A DNA stretch of 64,000 bases from Verticillium longisporum. Its lineage: Eukaryota > Ascomycota > Sordariomycetes > Glomerellales > Plectosphaerellaceae. Under the pieces are notes generated by a model. That model was not told the origin of the DNA, searched no databases, and saw only the letters and a program-made list of their open reading frames with translations. The stretch lies in NCBI GenBank assembly GCA_019188255.1, contig JAETXT010000002.1, forward strand, positions 3,162,001 through 3,226,000, written 5' to 3'. Every line of letters begins with the position of its first letter. Position 1 is the first letter of the stretch. This document shows positions 10,500 through 22,599 of this stretch, piece after piece. Both the position numbers and the translations under genes were made by a program.

Positions 10500-12486
10500 A
10501 TGGCTCTCCGTGGCACAAGAATCTCGGCTGATATACTGCCCGAGGTGCCTCCTGGTCTTCGCGCAGCTGTAGCCAAATCGCACCTCAGCAAGTATCTCGA
10601 GGAAAAGAGAGCCCGCGTCAAGAACCAGGACGTGGCACCTCTTCCTCCCTTCTCGCTCCCATCTCTCGATGAAGCTCACAGGCTCTACGGCGCCGCCGGA
10701 GGTTTTGATGACAAAATTTGCATCGTCGGCGCCGGCGCCGCGGGCTTGTACGTCGCCATGATGCTCAAGTACCTTGGCATCACAAACGTCGACATCCTCG
10801 AGCTGACCATGCCGGCGGTCGGTGTGCCACATATACCTTTACTGACTCTACACCCTGTACTCATAACTACTACGACATGGGCGCGATGAGGATTCCGGAC
10901 ATTCCCGGCATGGCTTCGTGAGTAGTCACCCAAGGCGCTCGCTCTGGGCCGTGGAGCCTAGCTGATCGATTCCTAGGACTCTGAACCTCATCAATAATCC
11001 CAAGCTGCTGAACATCCCAGACAAGCTGGTTGAGTACGTGTACCGGGTCCTCGATGCTAATGGAAATGGTTACGAACCGACGAGCTTTTGGTACTCCAAC
11101 ACCAAATCACCCGAGTGAGTACTGTGTTGCAGCTGGCACGATCGACATAGACTAAAGTCTTGCAGCGGCTCGGCCTTTGAGACCGCCATCGCGGCCGTCC
11201 TCACCCAGTTCACCACCCAGACTGATCAGTACTACGCTGACGGCAACGACAAGTATTCGACCAGAGACTACCTCATGCTGAAGGCTGGCCTAACTTACGA
11301 CCAAACCATGTCTGGCGAGACGAGTGATACGTAAGCCCTCACGCAGCCCAGAATGTCGTGCAGACCTAGGCACGGTCCGTGTCGTGTATTTCATGCTGAT
11401 TCGGAATCGTGCCCCAGCTCCACCGGGCTCTTCGACCAGGCCCTCACCGAGACGCTTTGCGATTACAGTGACTTCAACGCGGCGACGAAGAAGCCCTGGT
11501 ACCGACTCGAGGGCGGCATGTCTGTGGTGACCGACACCATGAGGAGCACGGTAGAAGGCTCAAGCTGGCCCGATACCACGACTCCTTCCATCAAGGTCAC
11601 CTGCTCGACGCCCGTCGTGGCCATGGGCCTTTCCTCCGACGGCACCGCCATCGAGGTGACCACAGCCGACCAGAACGGCAAGCCCCAGCCCCCGACTCAG
11701 TACGGCATGGTCTTCAACACGACGGCCATGGCCCCGCTCCAGCGCATGGACATTCAAGGCCTCGGTCTCGATGACGAGATCCTCACGGGCATCCGCGCGC
11801 TCAGCTACGACCGCGCCACCAAGGTCGCCATCAAGTTCAAGACGCGCTGGTGGGCGAGCTTCTACCAGGGCAACGACAAGTACGGCGGCGTCTCGTCCTC
11901 AGACCTCCCCATCAGCAACGTCGTCTACCCCTCCTGGGACGACGGCGCCGACAGCCCCAACGTCCTCATGGTCTCCTACTCGTGGGCCCAGGACGCGTCG
12001 CGCATGGCGGCCCTCGTACCCGACTACAGCAAGGTCGCCCCGCAGCAGAGCGACGCCATCGTCGCCGTCTGCCTCCAGGGCCTCGTCAAGCTGTGGGCCG
12101 GCCAGCCCAAGCCGCCGAGCTTCGACGACCTGTGGGGCGACTACGCGGCGCACCATGCCTGGGCGTGGTCGCACGACCCGTTCACCGGCGGCGCGTTCGC
12201 CCTGTTCGGCCCGGGCCAGTTCAGCAACCTGTACCCGCCGTTCCAGGACATGTTCTGCGGCAACAAGTTCACCATGTGCGGCGAGGCGCTGAGCGCGCAC
12301 CACGCCTGGATCTCGGGCGCGCTAGATAGCGCGTACGGTGCGGTGCTGAGGTGGCTGTTGTCTCGGGACATGTTCGTCGAGGCTGCCAAGCTGAAGCTGT
12401 CGCCATTCGGTCTCGGCAAGGGGGAGCACGCGGAGGAGATTGACGAGACGCTGGTGCACTGGACGGTCAAGCTGAGCGGGAAGTAG
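10500..12486 (+). CDS. L-amino-acid-oxidase-like flavin amine oxidase, one frameshift
   Basis: Four exons: 10500-10917, 10977-11114, 11166-11330 and 11418-12486. A FAD dinucleotide-binding GAGAAG (about 78-83) is followed by a GGRC motif, HNYYDMGAMRIP (the RxxxGG-region flavin/substrate strand of LAAOs), a middle domain, and a C-terminal flavin block with GGAFALFGPGQF and CGEALSAHHAWISGAL. This is the fungal L-amino-acid oxidase/monoamine oxidase layout, deaminating amino acids to 2-oxo acids with H2O2 and ammonia. The first exon needs a shift of frame at about 10800-10803: one G appears to be missing between ILE and ADHAGGRC. With one base added the total is 1791 nt (596 residues), consistent with an otherwise intact gene. 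Without it the protein stops early in exon 1. Family call is secure; exact substrate is not. Confidence 0.85.
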
Positions 12487-12616
12487 AGCAAGTCCACAAC
12501 ACGTAGAGTCGCATGGGACATCGCAAGGGGGCACCAGATTGTGAAACGGGCGGGGGAGGCTTGATAGTTTGGTACACAAAAATCCGTCATCAATTGATTG
12601 CCCAAGGTGCTCGAGT

Positions 12617-13814
12617 CTACAGTTTTGACTTGAGGACCAAGCCTCCTCGCAGCACGTCAAACTCCTTGCCGCTGCTCCAGCCCAGCCATTCCTGCAGCAC
12701 AGCCTCGCCGCCGTCTCCAGGGCGCAGCGGGATGCCGACGTATCCGTCGCCGGGCACCCCGGGCCCCTGGCCCTGGCGCGCATCCTTTGCCCCTCCGACG
12801 ACCGCCAGGCATGGCGTTTCAACGAGCGTGACGGCGGGGCGCTGGTCGCCCTCGCGCCCCGCTTCCGACTCGAGCTCGGGGTACTCCAACACGGGCGTGC
12901 AGCACGCGTCGGTGCCGTCGAAGATGGTTTCCCACTCTGTTCGGGACTTGGAGAGGAAGACGTCTGTGAAGAGGGCGCGCATCGCGGGCCACACCTGCGG
13001 ATCGTGTCGTTTCGCCTCCCAGCCCTGGCCCTCGAGGCCGAGGCCCTGGATCAGGGCTTTGTAGAACTGAGGCTCGAGCGCGCCGACCGACATGTACCTG
13101 CCGTCTCTCGTCTCGTACGTGTCGTAGTACGGGCAGCCGCCGTCGAGGAGGTTGCGTCCGCGGCCGTGGCTGCCGAGCGGCGTCTTGAGCGCGAAGCGCG
13201 GGAACGTCGTCAGGAGCTCGCGCCGTCGACCATGTTGGCCTCGACGACCTGGCCGCGGCCGCTGGCGTGCCGCGCGACGACGGCGAGGAGGAGGCCCTGG
13301 AAGAGCGTGGCGCCGCCGCCGGCAAAGTCGGCGAGGATGTTCCAGGGCGGATGGGGCTTCTCGCCGTCGCGGCCGAGGACGCCGAGGGCGCCCGAGACGG
13401 CGAGGTAGTTGATGTCGTGGCCGGCCATGGTGGCGTACTTGCCGTCGCGGCGGAAGCCGGTCATGCGGCCGTAGATGAGGCGCGGGTTCAGGGCGCAGAG
13501 GACGTCGGGGCCGAGGCCGAGCTTCTCGAGCACGCCTGGTCGGAAGGGGTCGATGAGCATGTCGGCCGAGGCGGCGAGCGCCTTGACGAGGGCGACGCCG
13601 GCGGGGGCCTTGAGGTCGACGGCGATCGAGGCCTTGTGGCGCGCGAGCATGTCTTCGGTCGGCAGGGGCTTCCCTTGCCGTCGGCCTGGGGCACAGCGCG
13701 GATGCGGAGGACGCTGGCGCCGGCGTCGGCGAGGAGCATGCCGGCAAAGGGGCCTGGTGCCAGGCCGGCGAATTCGAGGACCTTGAGCCCGGTGAGAGGT
13801 GGCGGGCCAACCAT
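12617..13814 (-). CDS. Family III CoA-transferase / alpha-methylacyl-CoA racemase, two frameshifts
   Basis: Starts at ATG 13814 with [20 protein letters not shown], the N-terminal signature of family III CoA-transferases, and ends at TAG 12617-12619. The middle part has [13 protein letters not shown] and ADFAGGG, carrying the His and Asp that act as acid/base in alpha-methylacyl-CoA racemases; the C-terminal part has [19 protein letters not shown] with the conserved Glu. These three parts lie in three frames. Single missing bases near 13668 (before the [14 protein letters not shown] block) and near 13213 (after EANMVDGAS) reconcile them; 1198+2 = 1200 nt, 399 residues, normal for the family. 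The usual D after VLRI is absent. Racemases of this type epimerise 2-methyl-branched acyl-CoAs for beta-oxidation. It is tail-to-tail with the oxidase, with stops 131 bp apart. Confidence 0.85.
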
Positions 13815-14570
13815 GGCGGCGTCTATAATGTCGGGTGCCTTTGCGTACTCGAGATTGGCAGCTCAGGTCGATTCTTCGATGTTCTTCGTCAATGGTGCCT
13901 GTCGATGCAGCCTATCCGCGAATTCGGTCACATGGTTGGTGATGATCGTGATGCGAGACAGCCTCTTCTTATGACGCGGAGTTGGATACCCGTTGGGATG
14001 AGGAGGGATGGGCCAAATGCCGAGGATGCGTACGGATCGAGGGACAGGGGAGGTGAGGGGAGGGAGGGGAGGGAGCTTGGGCCTGATGAAGCTCGCTCGG
14101 CTGGACACGTGCCCCGCATTGCTGGGAGCCTCGCTGCTGGGGCCTCGCTGCTGGGAGCCTCGCTGCTGGCAGGTACTTGGGCTGCCCCCAAATCGTGCAG
14201 CAGGTTCGAGTACCCGTGAGCACGTGGGAATGAATCCCATATCCTTACATAGACAGGTAGGAAATGAGCTCCTGACAATGAATTCAGCAAGGGCTGCCTT
14301 CGTGTTGCGACCTAGTAGTTCTCATGTCGAACCCCTGTTGGAGGGGTAAGGGCTATTGTAAACATGAGGCAAGTTCGGCTTGCGACTATGAGCCTTGCTG
14401 TGGTGTCGCAACGCGCTGCGTGCTCCTCACAACGAAGATATGCTGAGACTTGGAATAACCACTGACTGAGATTGAGTGTACCCCCAGACGCCCGGGCGAC
14501 GCAGTTGACCTTATATCCCTCCATATTTCATTTTCGATGTTCACTATAAATATGTTCCGATTGCCCTTCC
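13815..14570. other. Intergenic region with short GC-rich tandem repeats
   Basis: Separates two minus-strand genes: the promoter of the racemase gene lies at the left and the 3' end of the hydrolase gene at the right. It holds a GGGAGGGGAGG-type purine run (about 14050-14075) and the 15-bp tandem repeat listed separately. No gene seen. Confidence 0.5.
14122..14171. repeat. 15-bp tandem repeat, about three copies
   Basis: The unit CCTCGCTGCTGGGAG, with G/A variation near its end, is repeated about three times in direct orientation in the intergenic region. Probably a simple minisatellite. Confidence 0.7.
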
Positions 14571-15389
14571 TCAAAAGATTTTGACTGGCTCTCCAAGCTT
14601 GAGCCAGATAACATGCCCATGAACACCAGCCTCCTCGAAAGCATTTGCCAACTCCTGTTGATATTGCGTGAAGTGGTCCCAACCGTCGTAGTGCATGGGC
14701 ACGATCCAGTCGGCCTTGATAGCGCGGAACAGCTGGGCTGCTTCCTTGCCGCCCATGGTGATCTGGGTTTTCGGGGCGGGCTCAGGCTCAAATTGGAAAC
14801 GAGCATCGCCAATGTTCATAATAGCGACAGCAATATGAAATCTGTCGGCCATCGCAGGAAGCTCATCAGTGTACACGGTGTCGCCGCTGAAGTATATGGC
14901 GTTGGGACGACCGTCGGGGTGTTTGCCGAAAGACTCGGTCGTGAGGATGAAGCCGGTGCATTCGTCACCGGGAACGTGGACGGCGGGCGTAGCCGTGATG
15001 CGGAACGTCTTGCCGCCCAAGGCAATCGTGTTTTCCTGCCACGGGCGCATGCCGACGACGCCTGGCCGAGGGGCCAGTTGCTTAGCACCGTCCATGGTGG
15101 TGAATACATGGCGGCCGTCGAGGAGCTGGCGGCCAAGCTCGTCGAGGTTATCCCAGTGGTCTTCATGGCTGAGTAGGACGGCGTCAATAGGTGGAAGCTC
15201 TTTGAGGGTGAGAGCGGGTTCGTCGTGATTGAAGAGCTGGACCCCGCGCTCTGGGTGTTGATAGGAAGTTTTAGCCGGCGCGAAGAAGGGATCGGTCAGG
15301 AACTTGACCCCGTCGATCTCGAGGATAGCGGTCGCCGTGCCGATGAAGGTCATGCTGACGCTGCTGTTGAATCCTGAGCAAGTAGGCAT
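14571..15389 (-). CDS. Metallo-beta-lactamase-fold metal-dependent hydrolase
   Basis: Single exon, 272 residues, ATG at 15389. The metal-binding motif SHEDHWDNLD (H75, D77, H78, D80) has the HxxDHxD-like arrangement of the superfamily. A histidine in TPAVHVPGDE, the aspartate in FSGDTVYTDE and the late histidine in VPMHYDGWDHF complete the likely metal ligands. The preceding strand LEIDGVKFLTDPFF is typical of the UlaG-like/YcfL-type subgroup of MBL-fold hydrolases, which act on lactones or phosphodiesters. No signal peptide, so probably cytosolic. Substrate unknown. It lies between the racemase and an MFS transporter. Confidence 0.9.
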   Translation of the reverse strand: MPTCSGFNSSVSMTFIGTATAILEIDGVKFLTDPFFAPAKTSYQHPERGVQLFNHDEPALTLKELPPIDAVLLSHEDHWDNLDELGRQLLDGRHVFTTMDGAKQLAPRPGVVGMRPWQENTIALGGKTFRITATPAVHVPGDECTGFILTTESFGKHPDGRPNAIYFSGDTVYTDELPAMADRFHIAVAIMNIGDARFQFEPEPAPKTQITMGGKEAAQLFRAIKADWIVPMHYDGWDHFTQYQQELANAFEEAGVHGHVIWLKLGEPVKIF

Positions 15390-16163
15390 GGCTGCGGTGT
15401 GGGTGGTGTTTCGACTGTTCGGGTGCTTGAGTGTACTGATCTGAGGAAAGCTTGATGCAGTCTCTTTTTGGAAATGGGAAATTAGAATGGTTAATATACC
15501 GTGAACGGTAAGGCATTCAATGAACCTGGAAACTTCTAAACTAAGGTATTCCTAGCTTCTCGTCCTTTCGATTTGAAAACCTTTCGTCGGCCACACCGCG
15601 TGAGCTTGCTAAGCCTTATCAACCATCGGCAAGATGAAATTATTCAGCTCGACCCTACGAAATGCCAGACACAACGTAATGAGATGCCTTAGTATCGCTG
15701 AATCTCCATCATAGTTGTTGACACTGGCGACATTACTTACGTACGTCACAGTGGTTCGCGGGTTTAGTTACTATAGTTGGCCTAGTCTCTAATCCGAACC
15801 AGATGAGCACAGCACTTCTGTAACTGACAAATCAAGCCATCTTTTACAAAGCCAGAGCCAACCGGAAGCATCGATTTTATTTTCCTCAATTGGAATCTCT
15901 CGCTAAGGTTTGTAAGGGGGGAAATTCTTTGGCGCTCGCCCCTTTGATTAAGAAGACGACTGATTCCGTATAAAACATCAGAAACCTCTTCTCACAGCTG
16001 TATCTTAGTATCAGAATGTCACGAAAAAGCTTAATACCTTTATAATATCATCTTTAATCTACTTCACTCCGAGAAAAAACATCATCGAGCCCTCCCCTTA
16101 GTCGCACTACAGTCTAGCACATCGGATGCTCAGCAAGTCTGACGCGGGGCAACTCCCCAAAAC
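15390..16163. other. Divergent promoter region, MBL hydrolase / MFS transporter
   Basis: A 774-bp region between two divergent starts, moderately AT-rich. It could co-regulate both genes. No coding or RNA signal. Confidence 0.5.
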
Positions 16164-17662
16164 ATGTCTTCAACGAGCGAAAAGAGTCGAAATGAAAACG
16201 ACCAAGGCGTACTGAGTCACGACGGACCATCGATCGAGAGAGCGCCGTTAGGCTCCCTCGTGAATTCTGAACCTCAACCACCCGATGGTGGGCTTTGGGC
16301 GTGGTTGTCTGGTACGCAAATCTCAATGTAGCCTGACATATGCTGCCGGGAATTTCTTTTAACATCGGATCATAGTTGTGTCAGGCTTCTTCATCATCAT
16401 GAACACCTGGTCAGTATTCATTTCTCGTCTGCACTTGCCACCTACAATGGCTAAAAAGAGAACAGGGGCGTCTTCATATCCTTCGGTGTCTTCCAAACCT
16501 ACTACGTCACGGCTCTTGGACGATCTTCTTCTGACATCTCCTGGATTGGGTCTTTCGAAGTCTTCCTGCTCTTCTTCGTGGGCAGCATAGCCGGGGCATT
16601 GACCGACGCAGGGTACTTCCGGAGCACCATGATAGCAGGCAGTCTGCTCATTCTTATCGGGACCTTCATGACATCAGTCTCTAAAACCTACTGGCAGGTG
16701 TTCCTTGCGCAAGGCGTCTGCACAGGCCTGGGCAACGGCTTGATGTTCACTCCGACCATGACGGTCATCTCGACCCACTTCACGGGGAAGCGAGCCGTGG
16801 CCTTGGCTATTGCAGCTTGCGGTAGCACTGTCGGCGGTCTCGTATTTCCCAGCATGGCTAGAACGCTGCTGCCGACTATTGGTTTCGGTTGGACGATGCG
16901 GGCCATTGGACTTATCCAGCTAGTAACGTTGACCGCGGCCCTGGCTCTCGTCCGGCCTAGGGTAACACCCAAAATCGGAGGGGCATTCTTCGATTGGAGC
17001 GCTTTTTCGATCCCCGAGTACAATTTATTTGCCGTTGGATCTTTTATGGTATTTTCAGACTCTAAGCCATTATCCCTGTTCTGTATGATATCAGAACTGA
17101 CTCCAGTCCACAGGTTTACATTGGGCTCTTTTTCCCCATCTTCTACCTGGCGTCATATGCTCGGAGCGCATTGGGTTTGGAGTACACCCAATCTCTCAAC
17201 CTGATTCTGGTTTTGAATGGCGTCGGCATCGTCGGTCGTCTCGCCCCCAGCTTCATCTCTCCGATCATTGGCCCTCTCAATCTCTTCGTTGTGCACGTGG
17301 TGGTCACGTCTCTGGTTGTCTTCCTGTGGGCCCCGGTGACAACCGTTGGAGGGTTGTATGCTTGGACTGTGTTCTTCAGCCTATCAATGGGCGGGATACA
17401 GTCGCTTGCGCCTACTGCGCTGGCTTCTGTAAGGTTCGACCCGCAGAAGCAAGGCACGCTTCTTGGCATGGTTAATACCGTGTCTGGTTTCGGTGCCCTC
17501 ATCGGACCAGCAGTCTCAGGGACGTTGATCGAAGGCGGGGTTGATTATTTGAATGCCCAAATGTTTGCTGCAAGTTGTATGGCCGCTGGAGCGGCTGTTT
17601 TGGTCCTCGCGCGCGAGACTAAGAGGAGGAAGGCGTCTCTCGGGTTTCGATCTAAGCTGTAG
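16164..17662 (+). CDS. MFS transporter, monocarboxylate-porter-like family
   Basis: Four exons: 16164-16311, 16376-16409, 16466-17048 and 17114-17662, giving 437 residues with consistent phases. A polar N-terminus of about 40 residues leads into PDGGLWAWLSVVSGF, the PDGGxGW signature of fungal monocarboxylate-transporter-like (MCH/MCT) proteins. GVFISFGVFQTYYV and about twelve hydrophobic helices follow, with the first six before the ALVRPRVTPK loop and the last six after the FSIPEYNLFAVG segment. Fungal members move organic or amino-acid-derived acids across the plasma membrane, but substrates vary widely. Last intact gene before the AT-rich island, and head-to-head with the hydrolase gene. 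Confidence 0.88.
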
Positions 17663-18655
17663 TCTGTGGATTTATTCTTTGGGGTTGGTTTGGGTCCTTC
17701 GTTTGCATTTATGCACACCTGTTATTTGGCGCATGATTTATAGATTTGGCATAGAATAGACCTAGATTAGAAGAGATAAAATATGAATACATGGGATGAA
17801 TAGTATGGTATTGTTAACATATTATCTTACGAACGGCGTCAAGGTACCCGAGAGGTTCGATTCTAGACCGATTACATGACGAAACTGCAAAATCATATCA
17901 TGGTCTGGGCGGTAGTCACACGTGGGTTATTGGCACTGGTATGGACAATGGAAGCCTGCATGATAATTAAGATTACTGAGTGAGTCAACAGAGCCACTAT
18001 TGACAGATGACTTCATCAATCGCAGTAGTCGCGCGGTATACCCTAGTACTCGTACTGACTTCTGCTACATTTTCCCCTTAATATATTCATAGTACCTTCC
18101 TCTGCGGCTATATTTATAGTAATATATCTGCTCCAGAAGATAATTATACATGGATCTGACCAAGGATCCAGATCGGGGGCTCTAAGAGTCGGCTCGCCGA
18201 GTACGCAAAGATTTCCTCCATTCGAAGACTTGAAATTGCGAAGTTCTCCCTTTCGAGATATCCACTCCGCCGGTCGCAAAAGCCTCAGGCCATTCGCTGA
18301 GTCATCTTCCTTCGGGCTCATCCCGCGCGAGGGCAAAACCTTCTTATAGGTCCGCGATGTTTACATGGCCAATGTGACGGTCACGTTTAAACCTCACTTG
18401 CGGGGCATGGCCGCTAACAAGCCTAACATGATAGCAGCCATGTCTGTCTCAATTCAGTTCCCTTCCTGCCCACGACGCCCCGGAATGGGACTAGACAAGA
18501 ACCGGTCAACATGACCCTTAGTCATCATGCGGGGCTTCAGCACTTCATTGCCCGACAGTCATCTTATGAAGACGGAGTTTTTAATTACACAATGAAGCAT
18601 CTACAGACTCAGTTCCACCATAACAGCGCCGCAGGGTTGTTGGACGTGCAAGAGT
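17663..18655. other. Transition region before the AT-rich island
   Basis: About 1 kb of ordinary to AT-rich sequence. A minus-strand open frame of 97 codons (18043-18336) has no recognisable family and is not called. No repeat structure seen until 18.7 kb. Confidence 0.45.
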
Positions 18656-18761
18656 AAGGAGTTTTAGGCCCCCTACCCCAGTCCGCCTGCAAGACCAGTC
18701 TCAAATAGGCTTAGGAATACCTAAATAGTCTGATTTGGGTATTATAGGGGAGTAGATATTT

Positions 18762-18892
18762 AGGTTCTCTAGGTTATCTAGAGAAAGCCTATAGGTTTAA
18801 TTAAGTTAACCTAAAAACCTACTTAAATTATATAGGCTTTTAGGTTAACCTAATTAAACCTATAAGCTTTCTCTAAATAATCTAGAAAACCT
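18762..18892. repeat. 55-bp inverted repeat with 21-bp loop
   Basis: Arms 18762-18816 and 18838-18892 are reverse complements with only a few mismatches, nearly all transitions. The structure would fold into a long hairpin. It lies about 100 bp inside the left edge of the AT-rich island and could be a palindromic transposon end or a MITE-like relic. Seen directly; its identity is inference. Confidence 0.8.
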
Positions 18893-19010
18893 AAAAAATT
18901 AAAGCTTAGACTAGTTAGCGATCTATATACCTTCTATAGTAATTTAAGTAAATAAGAGCTCTAATATTAGAATATCTATTCGAGTTAATATAGGTCCCTC
19001 CTTTAACTCC

Positions 19011-19048
19011 TATAATAATAATAATAATAATAATAGTAATAATAATAG
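19011..19048. repeat. (AAT)n microsatellite
   Basis: About twelve AAT units with a few interruptions within the AT-rich island. Confidence 0.8.
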
Positions 19049-20039
19049 CCCTTACCCCTACTACTCTAATTTAATATATTATACTCTATTAATAATAAGT
19101 ACTTAATATAACTATAATAAATAATATATTAATTAATGAAATTAGAATAGAAAGCGGATATAGAATATTCTATTAATCCTAATATAAAGAAAATATATAT
19201 TTAAATTAAAAGTATAAATATTAAAGAGAAAGAGATTTATAATATTAAGAATCGCTAGAATACTAGGAAGAGTTATATAATTCGAAATAAAAAGAAATCT
19301 CTTTCTTTTCTTATTCTAAACTAAGCTAATTAAGAAAAGTAGCTCTAATAGATTAAGGATAAATATAATACTATTTAATAAGTTTCCTAGCTATATAATA
19401 AATTAATATATTAATTAATTCTAAGGATATTAAAATATTATCTATTTAGATTCGCTTTAATATTAAGGACGAAAGTCTATAAGAGGATATACTTAAAGAC
19501 GAAATAATAGCTAATAAAGAATATCTTAAGGCCCGAAACGATAATATTATCTAAGATATTAAAGAGAAGATCTAGGACTTAAATTTATATATATTTTAAT
19601 ATCTAGTAAACGATTTTCTCTTTCTTTAATATAAAAGCGATACTAAATCTCTTACTTAGCTCTAGAAATTCTATTCCGATTATAAGATTAAATATAATAG
19701 TATATTTAAGTAGTTTCTTTCTCTTCTAAAAAGGGTTTTATTTCGAATATTTAAGAAAAACGATTTTACTTTTAATATAGCTATTCTTAGAGTAAATTAT
19801 AGTTATTATAAGGTTATTATATAGGCTAACTATCTTAAACTACTTTTATAAAAGCTAGCTTTATAATCTAATTATAAATATAGAATAAATTAATTAAATA
19901 TCTTTAATTAAAAGCTAATATTATTATAAATAATAGTTATATTTAGAAGAAGGATTATATCCCTCTTAATAAGATCCTAGATAAAAATAAGAGAATTATT
20001 TTAAAATATATATTTAGGATCTATAATTAAAAGGTTATC

Positions 20040-20326
20040 TATTAAACTAATATTAGGGGATTCCCTAGAGTAGTGATCTTAGTAGGGGATCACCGATATA
20101 GTAATCACCGTAGCTAGGATTCATAGCTCTCAGGAGCATATAAATCATAGTTTACATAATCGGTGAATTAGATAGGTATATCTAACTTATATAGGTAGTA
20201 GTAATTCAGAGAGAGATCATTAACTATATTATAAGACTTATATTACCTACCTTACCTATTTAGAGCTCTTAAATATAGCTAAAGCAATAAAACGGGGTTT
20301 ATATAAATAGTAAAGCCCTCTTAATA
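20040..20326 (+). repeat. 5' LTR of the copia element
   Basis: 287 bp, the same length as the partner at 27266-27552. By eye the two differ at about 29 positions, all transitions, with no indel, so divergence is from RIP rather than ordinary drift. Confidence 0.9.
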
Positions 20327-22599
20327 CTAATTAGTATTATATTTAATATAATATAGAATAGCTAGAGCTAGAGAAGTTAGGATCGATCCTATAGATAGTA
20401 AATTCGCTATATATAAGCTTATCGGTTATACTTTATAAGTAATCGTAAGAGCACCGTTTACTTTAAGTACTTTAGGACTCTTATAAGAGCTTAATAGTAG
20501 GGAAATCCCCTATTATATAATCTATAGGAGTACTATCTACTTCGAGTACCTTAGGACTCCTACGCCTAAGATTACTACCTAGTCTATATTACTAGCTACT
20601 AAACCTAATAAACGAAGCTCTACGGAATAGTTAATTAGCTATAATAGAGCTTTAATAAAATTAACGATAATAAACTCCTCGGATTATAATAATAGCTCTA
20701 TAATAGAGCTAGAGAGCGCTAAAAGAATATAATAGGAGTTCGACGGTATTCTAGAAGAACTCAGTATATTACGCTTAACGTAGAAGGTTAGGAAGGGTCT
20801 CGATATTAACTTTATCGTTAATAGAATAGAATTACGGTTCCCTAGATTACTAGATTTAATATCTATAGATCTTAAGAGCGCTTAGATCCTTAAAGTAATA
20901 AGTATATATAGGACTATAAAGGGAGTTCACCTCCTAGAAGCGTTTATTAAAGACTTCTAGGGCTAGACCGAAGAGGACTTTAACTCCTATAATATAACGA
21001 TTATTCGAGTACTAAAAATATATCTAATAGAGTATAAGATCCCTCTTCTAGGAGTAATAAATACTAAGATATCGAAGAGATTAATCCTAATATTTTTATA
21101 GGAAGAGATACTTAATATAATAGAATCGATTACTATTAACTAGGATTTAGTACTCTAAAGAATAGAAGAATAATAAGATTAGTAGGACGACGAGTAATAA
21201 TCTACGGAGAACGCTTAGCTATCCTAAATCCGAAAACTATAAATAGGGAGGATAGATCCCTAATAGCCCCTAGTTCTAGGGTTATCTAATTAATAGAATA
21301 GGTAATCTAGCTAATAAGAGATTATACTTTAATTATGAAGAAATAAGACCCTACCCCTAAATATTACCTAGAACCTACTAGCTTAGTACTATACTCTATT
21401 ACTATATAAATTAATAAATTTATTAATCGATAAAGCTATAATTAAGTAATTTATATCGCTCTAGAATAAGGAGAGTAATTACTCTAAGGAGATATATAAT
21501 ATCCTTAATAATAAAATATATATCTTTATAGACGTTTACGAACTATTATAAATCCGCTATATATAGCTCTATACGCTCTTCCTAAATATACTTTTAGAAT
21601 ATATATAAACTTTCTTCCTAGAGTATATAAACCGGAATATAGGACTCTATTAAATATATTTAATAATTAAATAATAATTCAATTCGGAGATTAATAGAAT
21701 ATAATATTATATAGATTAGAGCTCGATAATATTCTACTCTATAATAATAGAAGCTAATAATATAGGAAAGCCGTAAATAGAAGTTCTCTAGATCCTTCTA
21801 GATAGGCTTTAATAGTATTAGAGAATATTTAGCCCTATATTTAAGGAAGAGACTTATCTCTATATAAATACTCTAAGGGTAGTTTAAGGTATCTTAGAGC
21901 TAAAGATTATACTAATAAGGCCGGAGCGATCTTTTAATATACTATCTATATAGCTTAAGAGTATATTAAAAGTAGAGGAGAATATTAGAACGCTTAGGTA
22001 CTTCTATACTAATAGACGTTATAAGAGCGGATATCGCTAAGCTAGTAAAAGGGGAGATCGTAGAGAGTAATCGGTATATAGAACTAATAATCGTTAATTA
22101 TCTAGAATTCGTAAATACTAGATATATTCTAAACGAGACTATAGATTAACGAAGTACTCTCCTAAAGAGTAATAACGTTTAAAAGAATAATAGAAATATA
22201 TATAGGAAGCGTATAGGGATTAGCGGAAGGGATACTATTAGTTTTTAATAATAATAGAACCTATTAAGAGCTCGGAATTAGATAATCCTACTTCCGATAA
22301 GCTAGGAATAGATAATACTTTTAGATCTAATCCCGAGAGCGAATTAATAAATGCCTATATTATATACTTCCTAGTAAATAAGTCGTTCTAATATAGAATT
22401 AGGGGGAATAGTTTAAAGGCTAAAATAATAGCTTTAATAGAATAGCTCTTTACCTAATATTAGATTAATAGTACTTCTATATAGTATAGTATTATCCCTA
22501 ATATAGGTATAGTATTAGTTTCTATAATAGGAGCTTTATAAATAAGGGCCCTAATAGCCCTAATATTAAGCTTAATAGTTAATAAATAGGGAATAGGGG

